Notes: a model not told the origin generated them from the letters alone. 64,000 bases of DNA from Photobacterium toruni (GCF_024529955.1 NZ_AP024855.1:62001-126000); one strand, 5' to 3'. Shown: positions 46,607-55,994, counted from the stretch's first letter. Made by a program: numbers and translations.

Positions 46607-47129
46607 TTTTCTTCCCCACATTACCTTAGTGTAATGCTTTATTTGTTTTGTTGTTGATTGTAAAAACATTAAGTTAACAAATTAGCTATTACTATGCTAT
46701 CTGAGTATCCGTCTCGTTATGTCATTTTTTATTATGACGATATACATAGAAACATCACATTCCAGTTAGATATAATTTTTTGGATATTGCTCGCATTTTT
46801 TATGTAATACAAGTTTACGAATCATAAGCATTGCTTTTGATTTTCATCTAAAAAGTATGAGGTGCGATATAACTATTTGATTGAAAATGTTTTTTTTTGT
46901 AATTTTATGAGTGGTAATAAATTAGAGTATTGAAAATAGTAATCTTATATTGAATTATGATGATGTTGGGTACTTAAAAATGCTGAATTATCAGTCTATA
47001 TGGTACTGTTTTTATTGTTTAAGATAGTCAAAAAAGTCTTATTAAGACGATATAGTTATATATAGACAACATAAGCGTAAATAACCATTATTATGTTTAC
47101 TGTTAGGTAGAGATTACTCGTATTAATAG
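46607..47129. other. Intergenic stretch without recognised features
   Basis: This 523-bp AT-rich gap holds the promoter region of ktrAB on its left. I found no plausible coding frame, palindromic operator, tRNA or repeat in it. It extends to the end of the VanZ-like gene, for which I see no clear terminator. Confidence 0.6.
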
Positions 47130-47489
47130 TTAACTTACTTTTTTGCAAAGATACGCCATTATTCTAGCAACGATAAATCCACAGACTAATCCTCCGGTAT
47201 TTGCTGCAAGATCAAGCCATTCGCCATAGCGGTTAACATAAGGTTGAATTAACTCAATTGCACCGCTCCAACAAAAGAAAAAGACAGCAATCAAGAACCA
47301 TTGTTTTGGTTTAACAAAAGCGACGGCAAATATTAATGTGGCGTAAGCAATAAAGTGATGAGTTTTATCTGTTCCTGCGACTACAGGCAGTTCAGTTTGA
47401 GGTGTTAAAGATAATACGGTAATTAAAGCAAGTATTAGTAGGCTTATTAATTTCCAGTGTGTATGAAAAAATTGGCTAAAACGTGACAT
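47130..47489 (-). CDS. VanZ-like small membrane protein
   Basis: The 119 residues form four membrane helices (LISLLILALITVLSLTP, HHFIAYATLIFAVAFV, WFLIAVFFFCWSGAIELIQ, LDLAANTGGLVCGFIVARI). The segment GTDKTHHFIAYATL with Asp/Lys/His, and AIELIQPYVNRYGEWLDLAANTGG, are typical of VanZ-like proteins. Many of these are of unknown function and not linked to teicoplanin resistance. It is monocistronic. Confidence 0.82.
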   Translation of the reverse strand: MSRFSQFFHTHWKLISLLILALITVLSLTPQTELPVVAGTDKTHHFIAYATLIFAVAFVKPKQWFLIAVFFFCWSGAIELIQPYVNRYGEWLDLAANTGGLVCGFIVARIMAYLCKKVS

Positions 47490-47707
47490 TATTAGCGAGT
47501 CTCGTAAAAAAAGTTCTGTAAATTATATCGTTGCTACGTAATGATAACAACTGTAACACAGGCGATTAATGACTTGGAAATGAATAGGATAATGGCAGTG
47601 TAAGTCTTATTTATATTTACGTTAACTATAATTGAATGGTGTATAGGAATCATAACACTCTATGATATACCATTACTTTTAAGATTATTAGTGAAGGTCG
47701 GTTAGTC

Positions 47708-48037
47708 ATGGCTAAAGTTCATATATCTCAATTATTTCAAACTGTTCAACGTGCGTTACCTACGATGGCGGCAGGAGAGGCGATAGAGGCCAGAACGTTT
47801 AAAAAAGATCGTGGTATTGTTGTACTAAAGCAAGATGCTGAACATTTTGTATTTAATCAATTTGGTTTTGATAATCAAACAATGATTTTTAATAGTGTTA
47901 GTTTACTTAAACAACTTAAAAAATCGATTGCAAAAGAGTTCCCTCGTAGCAACATGGCATGGATTGTTCATTTTGATGGAGTGTCATCAATTGAAGCATT
48001 AAATGCTGATAATCACTCACAACCAAGTTTATTTTAA
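47708..48037 (+). CDS. Small unknown protein ending in a clamp-binding-like pentapeptide
   Basis: I do not recognise a family for this 109-residue soluble protein. It appears to have an alpha/beta layout (AGEAIEARTFKKDRGIVVLKQD, HFVFNQFGFDNQTMIFNSV, LLKQLKKSIAKEFP). The last five residues, QPSLF, resemble the beta-sliding-clamp binding motif QL[SD]LF seen at the ends of UmuC-, Pol II- and Hda-like proteins, and they follow a flexible tail (NADNHS). This hints at interaction with the DNA polymerase clamp, which is inference from five residues. Confidence 0.55.
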   Translation: MAKVHISQLFQTVQRALPTMAAGEAIEARTFKKDRGIVVLKQDAEHFVFNQFGFDNQTMIFNSVSLLKQLKKSIAKEFPRSNMAWIVHFDGVSSIEALNADNHSQPSLF

Positions 48038-48059
48038 TATCAATATTTGATGCTATAAA

Positions 48060-48086
48060 GCAGTATTATTAATCGGATACTGCCTT
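48060..48086. terminator. Bidirectional terminator
   Basis: GCAGTAT (48060-48066) pairs with ATACTGC (48077-48083); short T-rich stretches follow on both strands. The flanking genes are convergent. Confidence 0.65.
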
Positions 48087-48103
48087 TATTTAGAACGGTA
48101 TTA

Positions 48104-48625
48104 TTATAATGTAGTTACTAGTGTTTGTAATTTTTGATGAAATTCAGTATTCGTTAATTGCTGCGTTTCAAGATCAAAATTATCATAAAAACTAGGGATA
48201 GAGAGTGATGCTTTTACATCACCAGCAAAATAAGGGGCTGAGTTAACCGCCGCTGTTAATACTGTGCTAGCGCCGCTAGGACCGGGGGATGTTGCTAATA
48301 GTAGCATAGGTTTATTTTGGTACACTTTAGGATCGATGCGTGATGCCCAATCAAAGAGGTTTTTATATGCGGCAGTGTATGAACCATTATGTTCTGCAAA
48401 TGATATAATGATGGCATCAGCTTGAGCAATACGGTTTAAGAAGTCTTTCGCCAATACTGGAATGCCGGTTTCTGTTTCACGATCAATACTATAAAGCGGC
48501 ATTTCAAAATCATTAATATCTAAAATATCCACCTCGGCCCCAGTTACTAATGATGCGGCATACATAGCTAGATGCTTATTGATTGATTGGCGGCTGCTGC
48601 TTGCTGCTAAGGTCAGTAATTTCAT
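48104..48625 (-). CDS. NAD(P)H-dependent FMN reductase-family flavoprotein
   Basis: The 173-residue protein has the flavodoxin-like fold of NADPH-dependent FMN reductases: TLAASSSRQSINKHLAMYAAS (phosphate-binding loop for FMN), DADIIISFAEHNGSYTAAYKNLFDWASR and LLLATSPGPSGAST. It probably reduces quinones, azo or nitro compounds. It is divergent from the LysR gene at 48760, which may regulate it. Shine-Dalgarno AAGGA is clear. Confidence 0.86.
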   Translation of the reverse strand: MKLLTLAASSSRQSINKHLAMYAASLVTGAEVDILDINDFEMPLYSIDRETETGIPVLAKDFLNRIAQADAIIISFAEHNGSYTAAYKNLFDWASRIDPKVYQNKPMLLLATSPGPSGASTVLTAAVNSAPYFAGDVKASLSIPSFYDNFDLETQQLTNTEFHQKLQTLVTTL

Positions 48626-48759
48626 TTGATTTCCTTGTGACGTACATTATGTTGTTATGAATAATAAGGTTAGATAATAAATGCTCTTATTGCGTGGATT
48701 AAGTGTATATTAGTAGCTAAATATAATTAATAGCGCATAAGTGTTTTAACTATTTCCAT

Positions 48760-49659
48760 ATGACTAATAATAGATTGTTTGACGGTATTGTTGTTTTTGT
48801 TCAAGTTATCAAAAGTGGTGGCTTTGGTGCCGCTGCTGAAGTTTTAGGCCATTCAAATTCATATATCAGTAAAGAAATTAATAAGCTTGAGGCTCGGTTA
48901 GGTGTTCGATTACTAAATCGTACTACGCGAACAGTTGCGCTAACGCCTGAGGGAGAGGTTTATTATCAAGAATGTTTGCAATTAATTATGGATGCAGAGC
49001 AAGCATTAGGATTGATGTCACAAAATAGTTTAAATCCTAGAGGAACATTGAAAATAAGTTGTCCAGTATGGCTAGGATCCCAATACTTACAGCAGGTATT
49101 TAGTGAGTTTTTAACGCGTTACCCAGAGATGCAATTAGATATTGATTTAAGTGACAAAACTGTAGATGTTGTTGGTGATGGATATGATCTAGCTATTCGT
49201 ACTTCAGCAATGTTAGCCGAATCTAGTTTGATTTGTAAGCGATTATTTAGCTGTAAAATTCATACTGTAGCATCTCCTGAATATTTACAGCAGCATGGCT
49301 TTCCAACGCACCCATCTGAATTACATCAACATCATTGTCTTTGTTACAGTAACTTAAAACATGCAAATCGTTGGCAATATTCAGATCCAGAAGGCAAAAT
49401 AATTAACGTTGAAGTTCTGCAAAAGTTACGATGTAACAATACTCCGATGACTGTTGCGATGGCTGTTGATGGTATGGGAATTTGTCATGTGCCTGCTTTT
49501 TATATTGAGCCACAACTACAACGTGGAGAGTTAACGATATTGTTTCCTGAGTTTGATAATACACAAGTGAATGTGTACGTTGTTTACCCAAGTCGCAAAC
49601 ATTTATCAGCAAAAGTGCGGCGATTCATTGATTTATTAGAACAGAGAATGAGCAAGTAA
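48760..49659 (+). CDS. LysR-family transcriptional regulator
   Basis: The 299-residue protein has a LysR winged helix (FVQVIKSGGFGAAAEVLGHSNSYISKEINKLE, LGVRLLNRTTRTVALTPEGE) and an effector-binding domain (GTLKISCPVWLGSQYLQQVF, YDLAIRTSAMLAESSLI). It is divergent from an FMN reductase gene with a 134-bp gap, the usual arrangement for a local regulator. The inducer is unknown. The ribosome site is weak. Confidence 0.9.
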   Translation: MTNNRLFDGIVVFVQVIKSGGFGAAAEVLGHSNSYISKEINKLEARLGVRLLNRTTRTVALTPEGEVYYQECLQLIMDAEQALGLMSQNSLNPRGTLKISCPVWLGSQYLQQVFSEFLTRYPEMQLDIDLSDKTVDVVGDGYDLAIRTSAMLAESSLICKRLFSCKIHTVASPEYLQQHGFPTHPSELHQHHCLCYSNLKHANRWQYSDPEGKIINVEVLQKLRCNNTPMTVAMAVDGMGICHVPAFYIEPQLQRGELTILFPEFDNTQVNVYVVYPSRKHLSAKVRRFIDLLEQRMSK

Positions 49660-49795
49660 TTATAGTTTGATTCATTTGACGTAAAGTTTTACATTTTTGA
49701 TCTTTTATTTTTATGTTTTAGTGATACTTTCTAACGCGTAATTTGTTTATTTGTATATTATTTAAAATAGTATTTTTAGGAAATGGATAACCATA

Positions 49796-50320
49796 ATGAA
49801 TAATGAAATTCGTCTTCGTGCTTTAGAACAAACTGATTTGCGTTTTATTCATCAATTAAACAATAACCGTGCCATTATGTCATATTGGTTTGAAGAACCG
49901 TATGAGTCATTTTATGAGCTTGAAGAACTTTACCGTAAGCATATTCATGACAGTACTGAGCGACGTTTTATTGCTGAAAATAATGATAACGAGTCAATTG
50001 GTTTAGTTGAATTAGTTGAAATTAATAGCATTCACCGCAGTGCTGAATTTCAAATCATTATTGCACCTGATTTTCAAGGATGCGGTTATGCTCGAGCATT
50101 GATTAATCGTGCATTGAACTATGCATTTACTATCTTAAATCTTCATAAAGTGTATTTGCATGTTGCTACTGCAAACGAAAAAGCCATTTATTTATATGAA
50201 GAATGTGGTTTTATTGAAGAAGGTCATTTAGTTAAAGAAATCTTCATCAACGGGCAATATACTGACGTTAAACGTATGTATATGCTTCAAGATGAGTATC
50301 TTGCTAGTCGTAGTCGATAA
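49796..50320 (+). CDS. speG: Spermidine N1-acetyltransferase SpeG
   Basis: SpeG acetylates spermidine and spermine with acetyl-CoA, lowering polyamine toxicity; the Vibrio cholerae enzyme is a dodecamer with allosteric polyamine sites. The 174 residues match it in length and sequence layout: [39 protein letters not shown], acetyl-CoA loop [12 protein letters not shown] and [18 protein letters not shown]. It is convergent with a GST gene only 7 bp away. Confidence 0.92.
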   Translation: MNNEIRLRALEQTDLRFIHQLNNNRAIMSYWFEEPYESFYELEELYRKHIHDSTERRFIAENNDNESIGLVELVEINSIHRSAEFQIIIAPDFQGCGYARALINRALNYAFTILNLHKVYLHVATANEKAIYLYEECGFIEEGHLVKEIFINGQYTDVKRMYMLQDEYLASRSR

Positions 50321-50327
50321 TTTTTTT

Positions 50328-50996
50328 TTACTCAGACAGTGCAATGCTGTCTGAGTGAGTTATGGTGGAAGACGTTGATTGCCATAATGATCTCTTTTCC
50401 ATTACTCGTGAAAAAATAGGGTCTTGATAATGCTGTTCTAGCCACGCTTTTAATTTAGGGTAAGGCGCATGGCGAAACCATTGCCGTTCAACATGAGAAA
50501 ATTGTCGAATAAATGGCAAAATAGCGTAATCAGCAAGGCTTGGATGATCACAGATAAAAAAGCGGTGCTTATTTAATCTCAATTCAAGATCATCAAGAAA
50601 AGATTGGCATAAATTACGGTAGATGATGCTATTTGAATTATGGTAGCGAATATCAGCTTTGTAGTGTTCTAATGCTGCAATATATTTACAATCATTTCGT
50701 GCGATGAGATTTATCATCTCTGGGAATAAATGTGTACTATCGGCTAATAATAAGTTGTGTGGATCACTTTGATTTAATGCCCAAATCATAATAGCTAAAC
50801 TTTCGTCAATATAATCGCCGTTATTTAACACTAATAGTGGAACAGTACCTTTGGGCGTAATGCTGAGCATTTCAACGGGTTTATCGGTAAGTGTAATATC
50901 ACGTATGTCTATCTCTTGTTCAGCAAGGCGTAACCCTAGACGTGCTCGAATGGCATAAGGGCATTGACGTAGTGTATAAAGTATTGGCTGTGTCAT
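50328..50996 (-). CDS. Glutathione S-transferase-like protein
   Basis: The 222-residue protein has an N-terminal thioredoxin-like GST domain (LYTLRQCPYAIRARLGLRLA with a CPYA active-site Cys, then PKGTVPLLVLNNGDYIDESLAI) and a helical C-terminal domain (FFICDHPSLADYAILPFIRQF). The Cys-type motif suggests a glutaredoxin-like or lyase-type GST, not a classic transferase. Shine-Dalgarno GGAGG is strong. An inverted repeat covers its stop codon. Confidence 0.86.
   Translation of the reverse strand: MTQPILYTLRQCPYAIRARLGLRLAEQEIDIRDITLTDKPVEMLSITPKGTVPLLVLNNGDYIDESLAIMIWALNQSDPHNLLLADSTHLFPEMINLIARNDCKYIAALEHYKADIRYHNSNSIIYRNLCQSFLDDLELRLNKHRFFICDHPSLADYAILPFIRQFSHVERQWFRHAPYPKLKAWLEQHYQDPIFSRVMEKRSLWQSTSSTITHSDSIALSE
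50330..50356. repeat. Inverted repeat covering the end of the GST gene
   Basis: ACTCAGACAG (50330-50339) and CTGTCTGAGT (50347-50356) are exact complements around a 7-base loop. It lies directly after a run of nine T residues and speG. No U-run follows on either strand, so it is not a standard terminator; it could slow read-through or protect 3' ends of the convergent mRNAs. Confidence 0.6.
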
Positions 50997-51184
50997 TTTA
51001 TCCCTCCGAAAAATGCTATCCTTTAACGTAATAAAGTTTAGCCTAAATTCTAGAGATAAGAGGTTAAAATCTATTATAGTTGTGTCACGATTCGATATGA
51101 TAATAAAGAAGGCTATTTATAATACTAACGTTGTGAGTATTATAGGGAACACTGCGTTTTATAAGCCTTTTTTATAAGAAGGGT

Positions 51185-52624
51185 ATGATGAACTTATTAA
51201 TGACAACGGTTACGGAATTAGAACAATATCGGCAGCGGCAATATGATGCTTTTATGCAGCATTCGATGCCAACGGTAGAAGAACGTATTACGAACTTAAA
51301 AATATTAAAGCAATTAATTACTCAGCATCAGGTACAGATTTGCCAAGCAATTACAGCCGATTTTGGTTGTCGTTCTACAACTGAAACAGCATTATTAGAA
51401 ATTTTCACGTCTTTAGAGTCGATAAATGGTGCAATTAAAGATGTTAAGGCGTGGATGAAGCCTCAGCATCGGCATACCTCTTTATGGTTTAAGCCAGCAA
51501 GAAATAGTGTAATTCCACAACCATTAGGTGTTGTAGGCATTATTGTGCCATGGAACTATCCACTCTTTTTAACTATAGCACCTATGGTTGCAGCACTTGC
51601 TGCGGGTAATCGTGTCATGGTTAAAATGTCAGAAAATTCGCAACATTTATGTCAGTTATTACAACAATTATTTGCACATGACTTTAGTGCCGAACAGATT
51701 TATATCGTTGCAGAAGAGGGAGAGACAGGGATTGCCTTTTCACAGTTAGCCTTTGATCATCTTATTTTTACCGGATCGACGACGACAGGGAAAGCGGTGA
51801 TGGCCGCTGCTGCAACCCATTTAGTGCCTGTCACGTTAGAATTAGGAGGTAAATCCCCCGTTATTTTAGCTGATGATTATGATGTACATTTAGCTTTATC
51901 GCGCATATTAGGCGGTAAAATGTATAACAGTGGCCAAACGTGTGTTGCTCCTGATTATCTGTTGGTTCCACAAGCATTAGAAAGTGAAGTTATTCGTCAA
52001 TCTCAAGCAATCATGGCACAACGGTTTACGGATATTCTGCATCCTGATTACACCTCGATCATTGATGATCTCTCTTTTAGTCGTTTGTGTGATACCGTTG
52101 AAAATGCTGTTGAGCTGGGGGCCAAGGTCATTAATTTAATTCCTAAATCAGCCGCTGATCCACAACAGCGGAAATTTCCATTACAACTTATTTGCCAACC
52201 AACAGATGTAATGACTGTTATGCAACGTGAAATTTTTGGACCTTTATTACCAATAATAACCTATAAAAATATACAACAAGCAGTGGATTATATTAATGCT
52301 AGAGAGCGCCCGTTAGCACTGTATCTATTTAGTAATGATAAAACTGTTCAACAGCAGGTAATAAACCAAACACGTTCAGGCGGAGTTACTATCAATGATG
52401 TTATGTTACACGTTGCTCAAGATGACTTGCCGTTTGGTGGCATTGGGCATAGTGGAATGGGGCATTATCATGGCCGAGATGGCTTTGAACGGCTGTCTAA
52501 ATTACGCCCGATTACCTATCAAGCAGCATTAAGTACAACAAAATACTTTTATGCGCCTTATAGTAAAATAGGTAAACGATTGATTAATTTTATTATAAAT
52601 AGAAAGTTATCCCGATATAAATAA
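51185..52624 (+). CDS. Aldehyde dehydrogenase (coniferyl-aldehyde-dehydrogenase-like)
   Basis: This NAD(P)+-dependent enzyme oxidises aldehydes to acids. The 479 residues show the cofactor loop VGIIVPWNYPLFLTIAPMVAAL, FTGSTTTGKAVM, catalytic Glu in LELGGKSPVI, catalytic Cys in YNSGQTCVAPDYLLV and REIFGPLLPI. The overall length and the C-terminal tail with a short hydrophobic end resemble the CalB/fatty-aldehyde branch. An ATG three bases later is also possible. It stands alone and is followed by a strong terminator. Confidence 0.9.
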   Translation: MMNLLMTTVTELEQYRQRQYDAFMQHSMPTVEERITNLKILKQLITQHQVQICQAITADFGCRSTTETALLEIFTSLESINGAIKDVKAWMKPQHRHTSLWFKPARNSVIPQPLGVVGIIVPWNYPLFLTIAPMVAALAAGNRVMVKMSENSQHLCQLLQQLFAHDFSAEQIYIVAEEGETGIAFSQLAFDHLIFTGSTTTGKAVMAAAATHLVPVTLELGGKSPVILADDYDVHLALSRILGGKMYNSGQTCVAPDYLLVPQALESEVIRQSQAIMAQRFTDILHPDYTSIIDDLSFSRLCDTVENAVELGAKVINLIPKSAADPQQRKFPLQLICQPTDVMTVMQREIFGPLLPIITYKNIQQAVDYINARERPLALYLFSNDKTVQQQVINQTRSGGVTINDVMLHVAQDDLPFGGIGHSGMGHYHGRDGFERLSKLRPITYQAALSTTKYFYAPYSKIGKRLINFIINRKLSRYK

Positions 52625-52764
52625 AGAACCAAACTCACGACAACACAACTAGTTATATATTATCGAGGCTATTTTGTGTTAACGATACTGTTTGGGCGTG
52701 GGTTGATGTGGGTCGGGTGGGATAAGAGAAAACAAGATTGGCATGATAAATAACAAAGTAATAC

Positions 52765-52803
52765 AAGAAAGCCCCTGCTGATAATATCAACAGGGGCTTT
52801 CTT
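52765..52803. terminator. Bidirectional terminator between ALDH and PhnA-like genes
   Basis: AAGAAAGCCCCTG (52765-52777) pairs with CAGGGGCTTTCTT (52791-52803), GC-rich and flanked by A and T runs. The flanking genes are convergent. Confidence 0.9.
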
Positions 52804-52824
52804 TATTCTCAAATACAGTAAGAA

Positions 52825-53397
52825 TTACTTCTTAGTGTAAGCTGAGATGATTACCATTTGCACACCGTCAGCACGACCTTGGATGTGAAGTGGGTTATCA
52901 GTCAAGCTGATGTTACGTACTGGTGTACCACGCTTGATAACCATGCTTGAACCTTTAACTGGTAGATCTTTAATGATAGTTACGCTATCACCAGCTTGAA
53001 GGATGGCACCGTTTGCATCACGAGTTGGGATTGATGCTTGTTCTTCTTCAACAAGACCTTTTTCAGCCCATTCTTTAACGTCATCTTCTAAGTACATCAT
53101 GTCAACGAGATCCATTGCCCAATCAGTTTTAGTTGAAAGACGCTTAAGCTGGCGATATACCATAACTTGAACTGCAGGAACTTGACTCCACATGGTGTCA
53201 TTTAGACAACGCCAATGGTTTTCGTCAGTTGTTTCTGGATTTTCAAGCTGACCACGGCAAGTATCACAAAGAAGTACACAACAACCTGCACTCTTGTCTT
53301 CAGAAGCAGGAACAGCGTATACCGCTAGATTGTTTTCAGAAGAACATAGCTCACATTTTGATTCACTACGCGTTTTTAATGCTTGTTCGATAGTCAT
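52825..53397 (-). CDS. PhnA/YjdM-like zinc-ribbon protein
   Basis: The 190-residue protein has an N-terminal zinc ribbon (CELCSSENNLAVYAV with a second pair CDTC) and a C-terminal SH3-like domain (GAILQAGDSVTIIKDLPVKG, VIKRGTPVRNISL) as in PhnA/YjdM. Despite the name these are not phosphonoacetate hydrolases, and function is unknown. A middle segment (WSQVPAVQVMVYRQLKRL) is common in the longer members. The start at 53397 (MTIEQ) is the family start; 21 further codons upstream are open but unlikely. Confidence 0.85.
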   Translation of the reverse strand: MTIEQALKTRSESKCELCSSENNLAVYAVPASEDKSAGCCVLLCDTCRGQLENPETTDENHWRCLNDTMWSQVPAVQVMVYRQLKRLSTKTDWAMDLVDMMYLEDDVKEWAEKGLVEEEQASIPTRDANGAILQAGDSVTIIKDLPVKGSSMVIKRGTPVRNISLTDNPLHIQGRADGVQMVIISAYTKK

Positions 53398-53737
53398 GGG
53401 AATTGTCCATTGATTTATTGTGCCAATATTATGCCGTTCTATTGTACAGAAGAAAAGCAAACATGTCCCTGATCACGAAATTTATAGTACAACAGACTGT
53501 TTAATATCCAGTCGGCTTTGTTTTATTAACGCAATTACTTGGTTGTTGTTTCATATTTAACAATATAGATACACTTATTGTAAGTAAAAGGGTGACAGCC
53601 ATTTATGAAAATGATGACGTAATATGTTGTGTAGTTACATCAAAAAATGAAGCTTATCGCAGTGTGTCAGTTTCGATCAGCACTAAAAAAATGAGAGGGG
53701 TAAACTATCGCCATTATCATTAAGTAAAGGAAAAAGG
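53398..53737. other. Intergenic region between divergent PhnA-like and protease genes
   Basis: A 340-bp AT-rich stretch presumably holding promoters for both genes. The protease has a strong ribosome site (AAAGGAAAAAGG). I saw no clear operator or repeat. Confidence 0.5.
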
Positions 53738-55096
53738 ATGTTCCAGTATAAATACAGTGCTTTGATGTTAGCTATTATTGTCAGTATGAGCGCTCCCGTA
53801 TATGCATCATCAAATATTGTTTCGCCGTATGTAGTTGGTGGCGATGATGTTGATAATAATACCCCTGCAAGTGAAAATTTTATGGCATCACTGCGAAATA
53901 ATAAAGCAGGAGAAGAACCATTTTGTGGTGCAACGATTATCAATAAGCAGTGGGTATTAACCGCAGCCCATTGTGTTGTTAATGGGAGTGGTAAAAATGC
54001 AGTGGTGATGGCTCCATCTGATATTACGATTACCGCAGGGTTACTTGATAATAGCTACCCACAAAAAAAACATATATTTTCAGCCACGCATGTGATTATA
54101 CATCCTGATTATAGTCCGGTAGCAGTGATAAAAGAGACAACAGTCAATGATCAAGTGATTACTGAAATTGTTAGTTCGGCACTAGATAATGATGTTGCTC
54201 TAATACGGGTAAACCGTAAATTTGATGATTTAGGTGAAGTAACATTACCAACATTATCGCAAACAAAGCTGATTGAGCAACGCTTAAAAACAGAATGGGA
54301 AGTGGCTAATGATCCTATTCCAACTGATCATCGTCCTGAAAATATTACCGTCTTAGGATGGGGAGCAACGACAGTAGAAGGAAGTAAACCATCACCAACT
54401 CTAAAGCAGGCAAAGCTGAGCTTTTTCCCTATAGATTTGTGTTACGAGCGTATTGAATCTCATAATAATCCGGGCTTAATTATTAATAACCCTGTACTTG
54501 GAGATTTTACTAAATTATGTGCTTTGCCTCCTGTTGTTATTTCCGATGCTACTGGTGCTGACGCTTGTAAAGGTGATAGCGGCGGCCCTATTTTTGCTAC
54601 TGATAGTGACGGTAATCAGTTGCAGGTAGGCATAGTCAGCGGTGGTACTAACGGTGATCCTATATGTGGCTCAATGACACGTCCTGGTTTTTATGCTCGT
54701 GTTGGTCACTATACCGATTGGATTGTAGATAACAGTAGTAAAGTGCCAGCGAATCCAATTACGCCACCAGATTTCATTATTGATCAAGATAGTGGTGGCA
54801 CAGGCGGTGGAGGCACAGACGGTGGTGGCACAGGCGGTGGTGGCACAGGCGGTGGTGGCACAGACGGTGGTGGCACAGACGGTGGTGGCACAGGCGGTGG
54901 TGGCACAGGCGGTGGTGGCACAGGCGGTGGTGGTACAGACGGTGGTGGTACAGACGGTGGTGATGAAGACTGTAATGACAGCATTTCAGCAAACAATTGT
55001 AATATAGGTAAAGATCGTGATGGAGGCGGTAGTTTTGGTTTTATTAGCTTATTATTACTTTGTTATGGTGCGTTTGTTAGACGTTTAACCGACTAA
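53738..55096 (+). CDS. Secreted trypsin-like serine protease with GlyGly-CTERM anchor
   Basis: The 452-residue precursor has a signal peptide (AIIVSMSAPVYA, cleavage before SSNIV), a propeptide-like start and VVGGDDV at the activation site. The chymotrypsin-fold domain shows catalytic His in WVLTAAHC, Asp in DNDVALIRV and Ser in CKGDSGGPIF. A linker of 11 GT(G/D)GG units follows, and then a C-terminal GGGSFGFISLLLLCYGAFVRR. That is the GlyGly-CTERM signal: Gly-rich motif, helix and basic residues, processed by rhombosortase before or during type II secretion. So the protease is probably surface-attached or released. Rhombosortase is not in this window. Confidence 0.92.
   Translation: MFQYKYSALMLAIIVSMSAPVYASSNIVSPYVVGGDDVDNNTPASENFMASLRNNKAGEEPFCGATIINKQWVLTAAHCVVNGSGKNAVVMAPSDITITAGLLDNSYPQKKHIFSATHVIIHPDYSPVAVIKETTVNDQVITEIVSSALDNDVALIRVNRKFDDLGEVTLPTLSQTKLIEQRLKTEWEVANDPIPTDHRPENITVLGWGATTVEGSKPSPTLKQAKLSFFPIDLCYERIESHNNPGLIINNPVLGDFTKLCALPPVVISDATGADACKGDSGGPIFATDSDGNQLQVGIVSGGTNGDPICGSMTRPGFYARVGHYTDWIVDNSSKVPANPITPPDFIIDQDSGGTGGGGTDGGGTGGGGTGGGGTDGGGTDGGGTGGGGTGGGGTGGGGTDGGGTDGGDEDCNDSISANNCNIGKDRDGGGSFGFISLLLLCYGAFVRRLTD
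54797..54961 (+). repeat. 11-unit 15-bp repeat encoding the GT(G/D)GG linker
   Basis: Units of GGC ACA GRC GGT GGT run in frame from 54797 to 54961; the third codon alternates between GGC (Gly) and GAC (Asp). Read by unit the pattern is G D G G D D G G G D D. Nearly identical units at DNA level show recent expansion by slippage, and copy number is likely to vary between strains without frame loss. Confidence 0.95.
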
Positions 55097-55994
55097 ATAA
55101 GAGATAATAAGTAATTAAGCTGTAAGTTGAAGCAGTATTAATCACCGATAAAGACATTATGAACATGGAAGCCGATTTTTTATCTCGCTTCCATTTTTTT
55201 TATAACTTAAACAAGAGATTACTTTTTTTAAGATTAAATCATTAACGTTAATCATTTATTTTTATGGTGGTATAAAAAGATCCTTATATAGCGATTCTCT
55301 TTTTTGGAATAAGATGAAAAACAAATGTATAACTTACATATGTTTAACAAAAAAGAGGTTTTAAATGATAAATAAAATAAGAATAGGATCGAATTATTTT
55401 ATTTTTTAAATTTCTCGTATAAACGTAATTTGTTTTTTTACTTTAAAATCATCATATTAATGATTTTTTTTGATTGGAGTGAGAATTTTTAAATGAATAG
55501 TACCCTGTTTTATTATTTTATCCCCTAAAATCTATTTATCCACAGAAGCTGTGCATAACTCTGTGGGAAATTCGCTAAAGCTAGATTTGGTGCAGCCTCT
55601 GACAAAGTCAACATATAGTTAATTAAAATATATTAATAACTTTGAATTTATTGATTTAGTTCAATGTTCAAACAGAAAGCGTATTTTATGTATTTTACAT
55701 TCAAATTAAGTTTAATATTTAAAATATAAAGCTATAGATAAATACTCAGCTTAGTCCATATGTTACTATTTTGTTTCTAGAATGCAGTCGTAATTATGTA
55801 ATGACAGAATTTCATATGATAAATGGCAAAAATATGCCATATAAGAATTTACAAGTAAAATACAGTGATCTGCTCGAAATATTGACACCACAATCAGCAA
55901 CGGTTCCACTACTTATAGCTATTAACAGATTGTAATTAGAAGGGTTGATATAGACAGGTTAAGCATATTACTATGCCGATGGTTTTCTTTTGGG
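55097..55994. other. 0.9-kb AT-rich intergenic region
   Basis: No plausible gene frame was seen. It contains a DnaA-box-like cluster at 55536-55570 and an inverted repeat ATGGCA-N6-TGCCAT at 55823-55840. The right end must hold the promoter of the two-component operon. A gap this long is unusual in this window, where most gaps are under 300 bp. Confidence 0.6.
55536..55570. promoter_or_regulatory. DnaA-box-like cluster
   Basis: TTATCCACA at 55536-55544 is an exact DnaA box. Five bases on, TGTGCATAA (55550-55558) is an inverted box with one mismatch, so the two form a nearly perfect palindrome. A third, weaker copy TGTGGGAAA (55562-55570) follows with the same orientation as the second. The segment CTGTGCATAACTCTGT resembles the R4 box region of E. 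coli oriC. No origin genes are near. Confidence 0.5.

Noticed and set aside
54777..55007. Three alternative frames across the protease linker repeat
   Set aside because: They are shadows of the 15-bp repeat; the frame with signal peptide, protease motifs and GlyGly-CTERM is the real one.
55536..55570. Replication origin
   Set aside because: Only three box-like sites, no clustered GATC or 13-mer repeats seen, and no dnaA, gidA, rctB or similar genes nearby.
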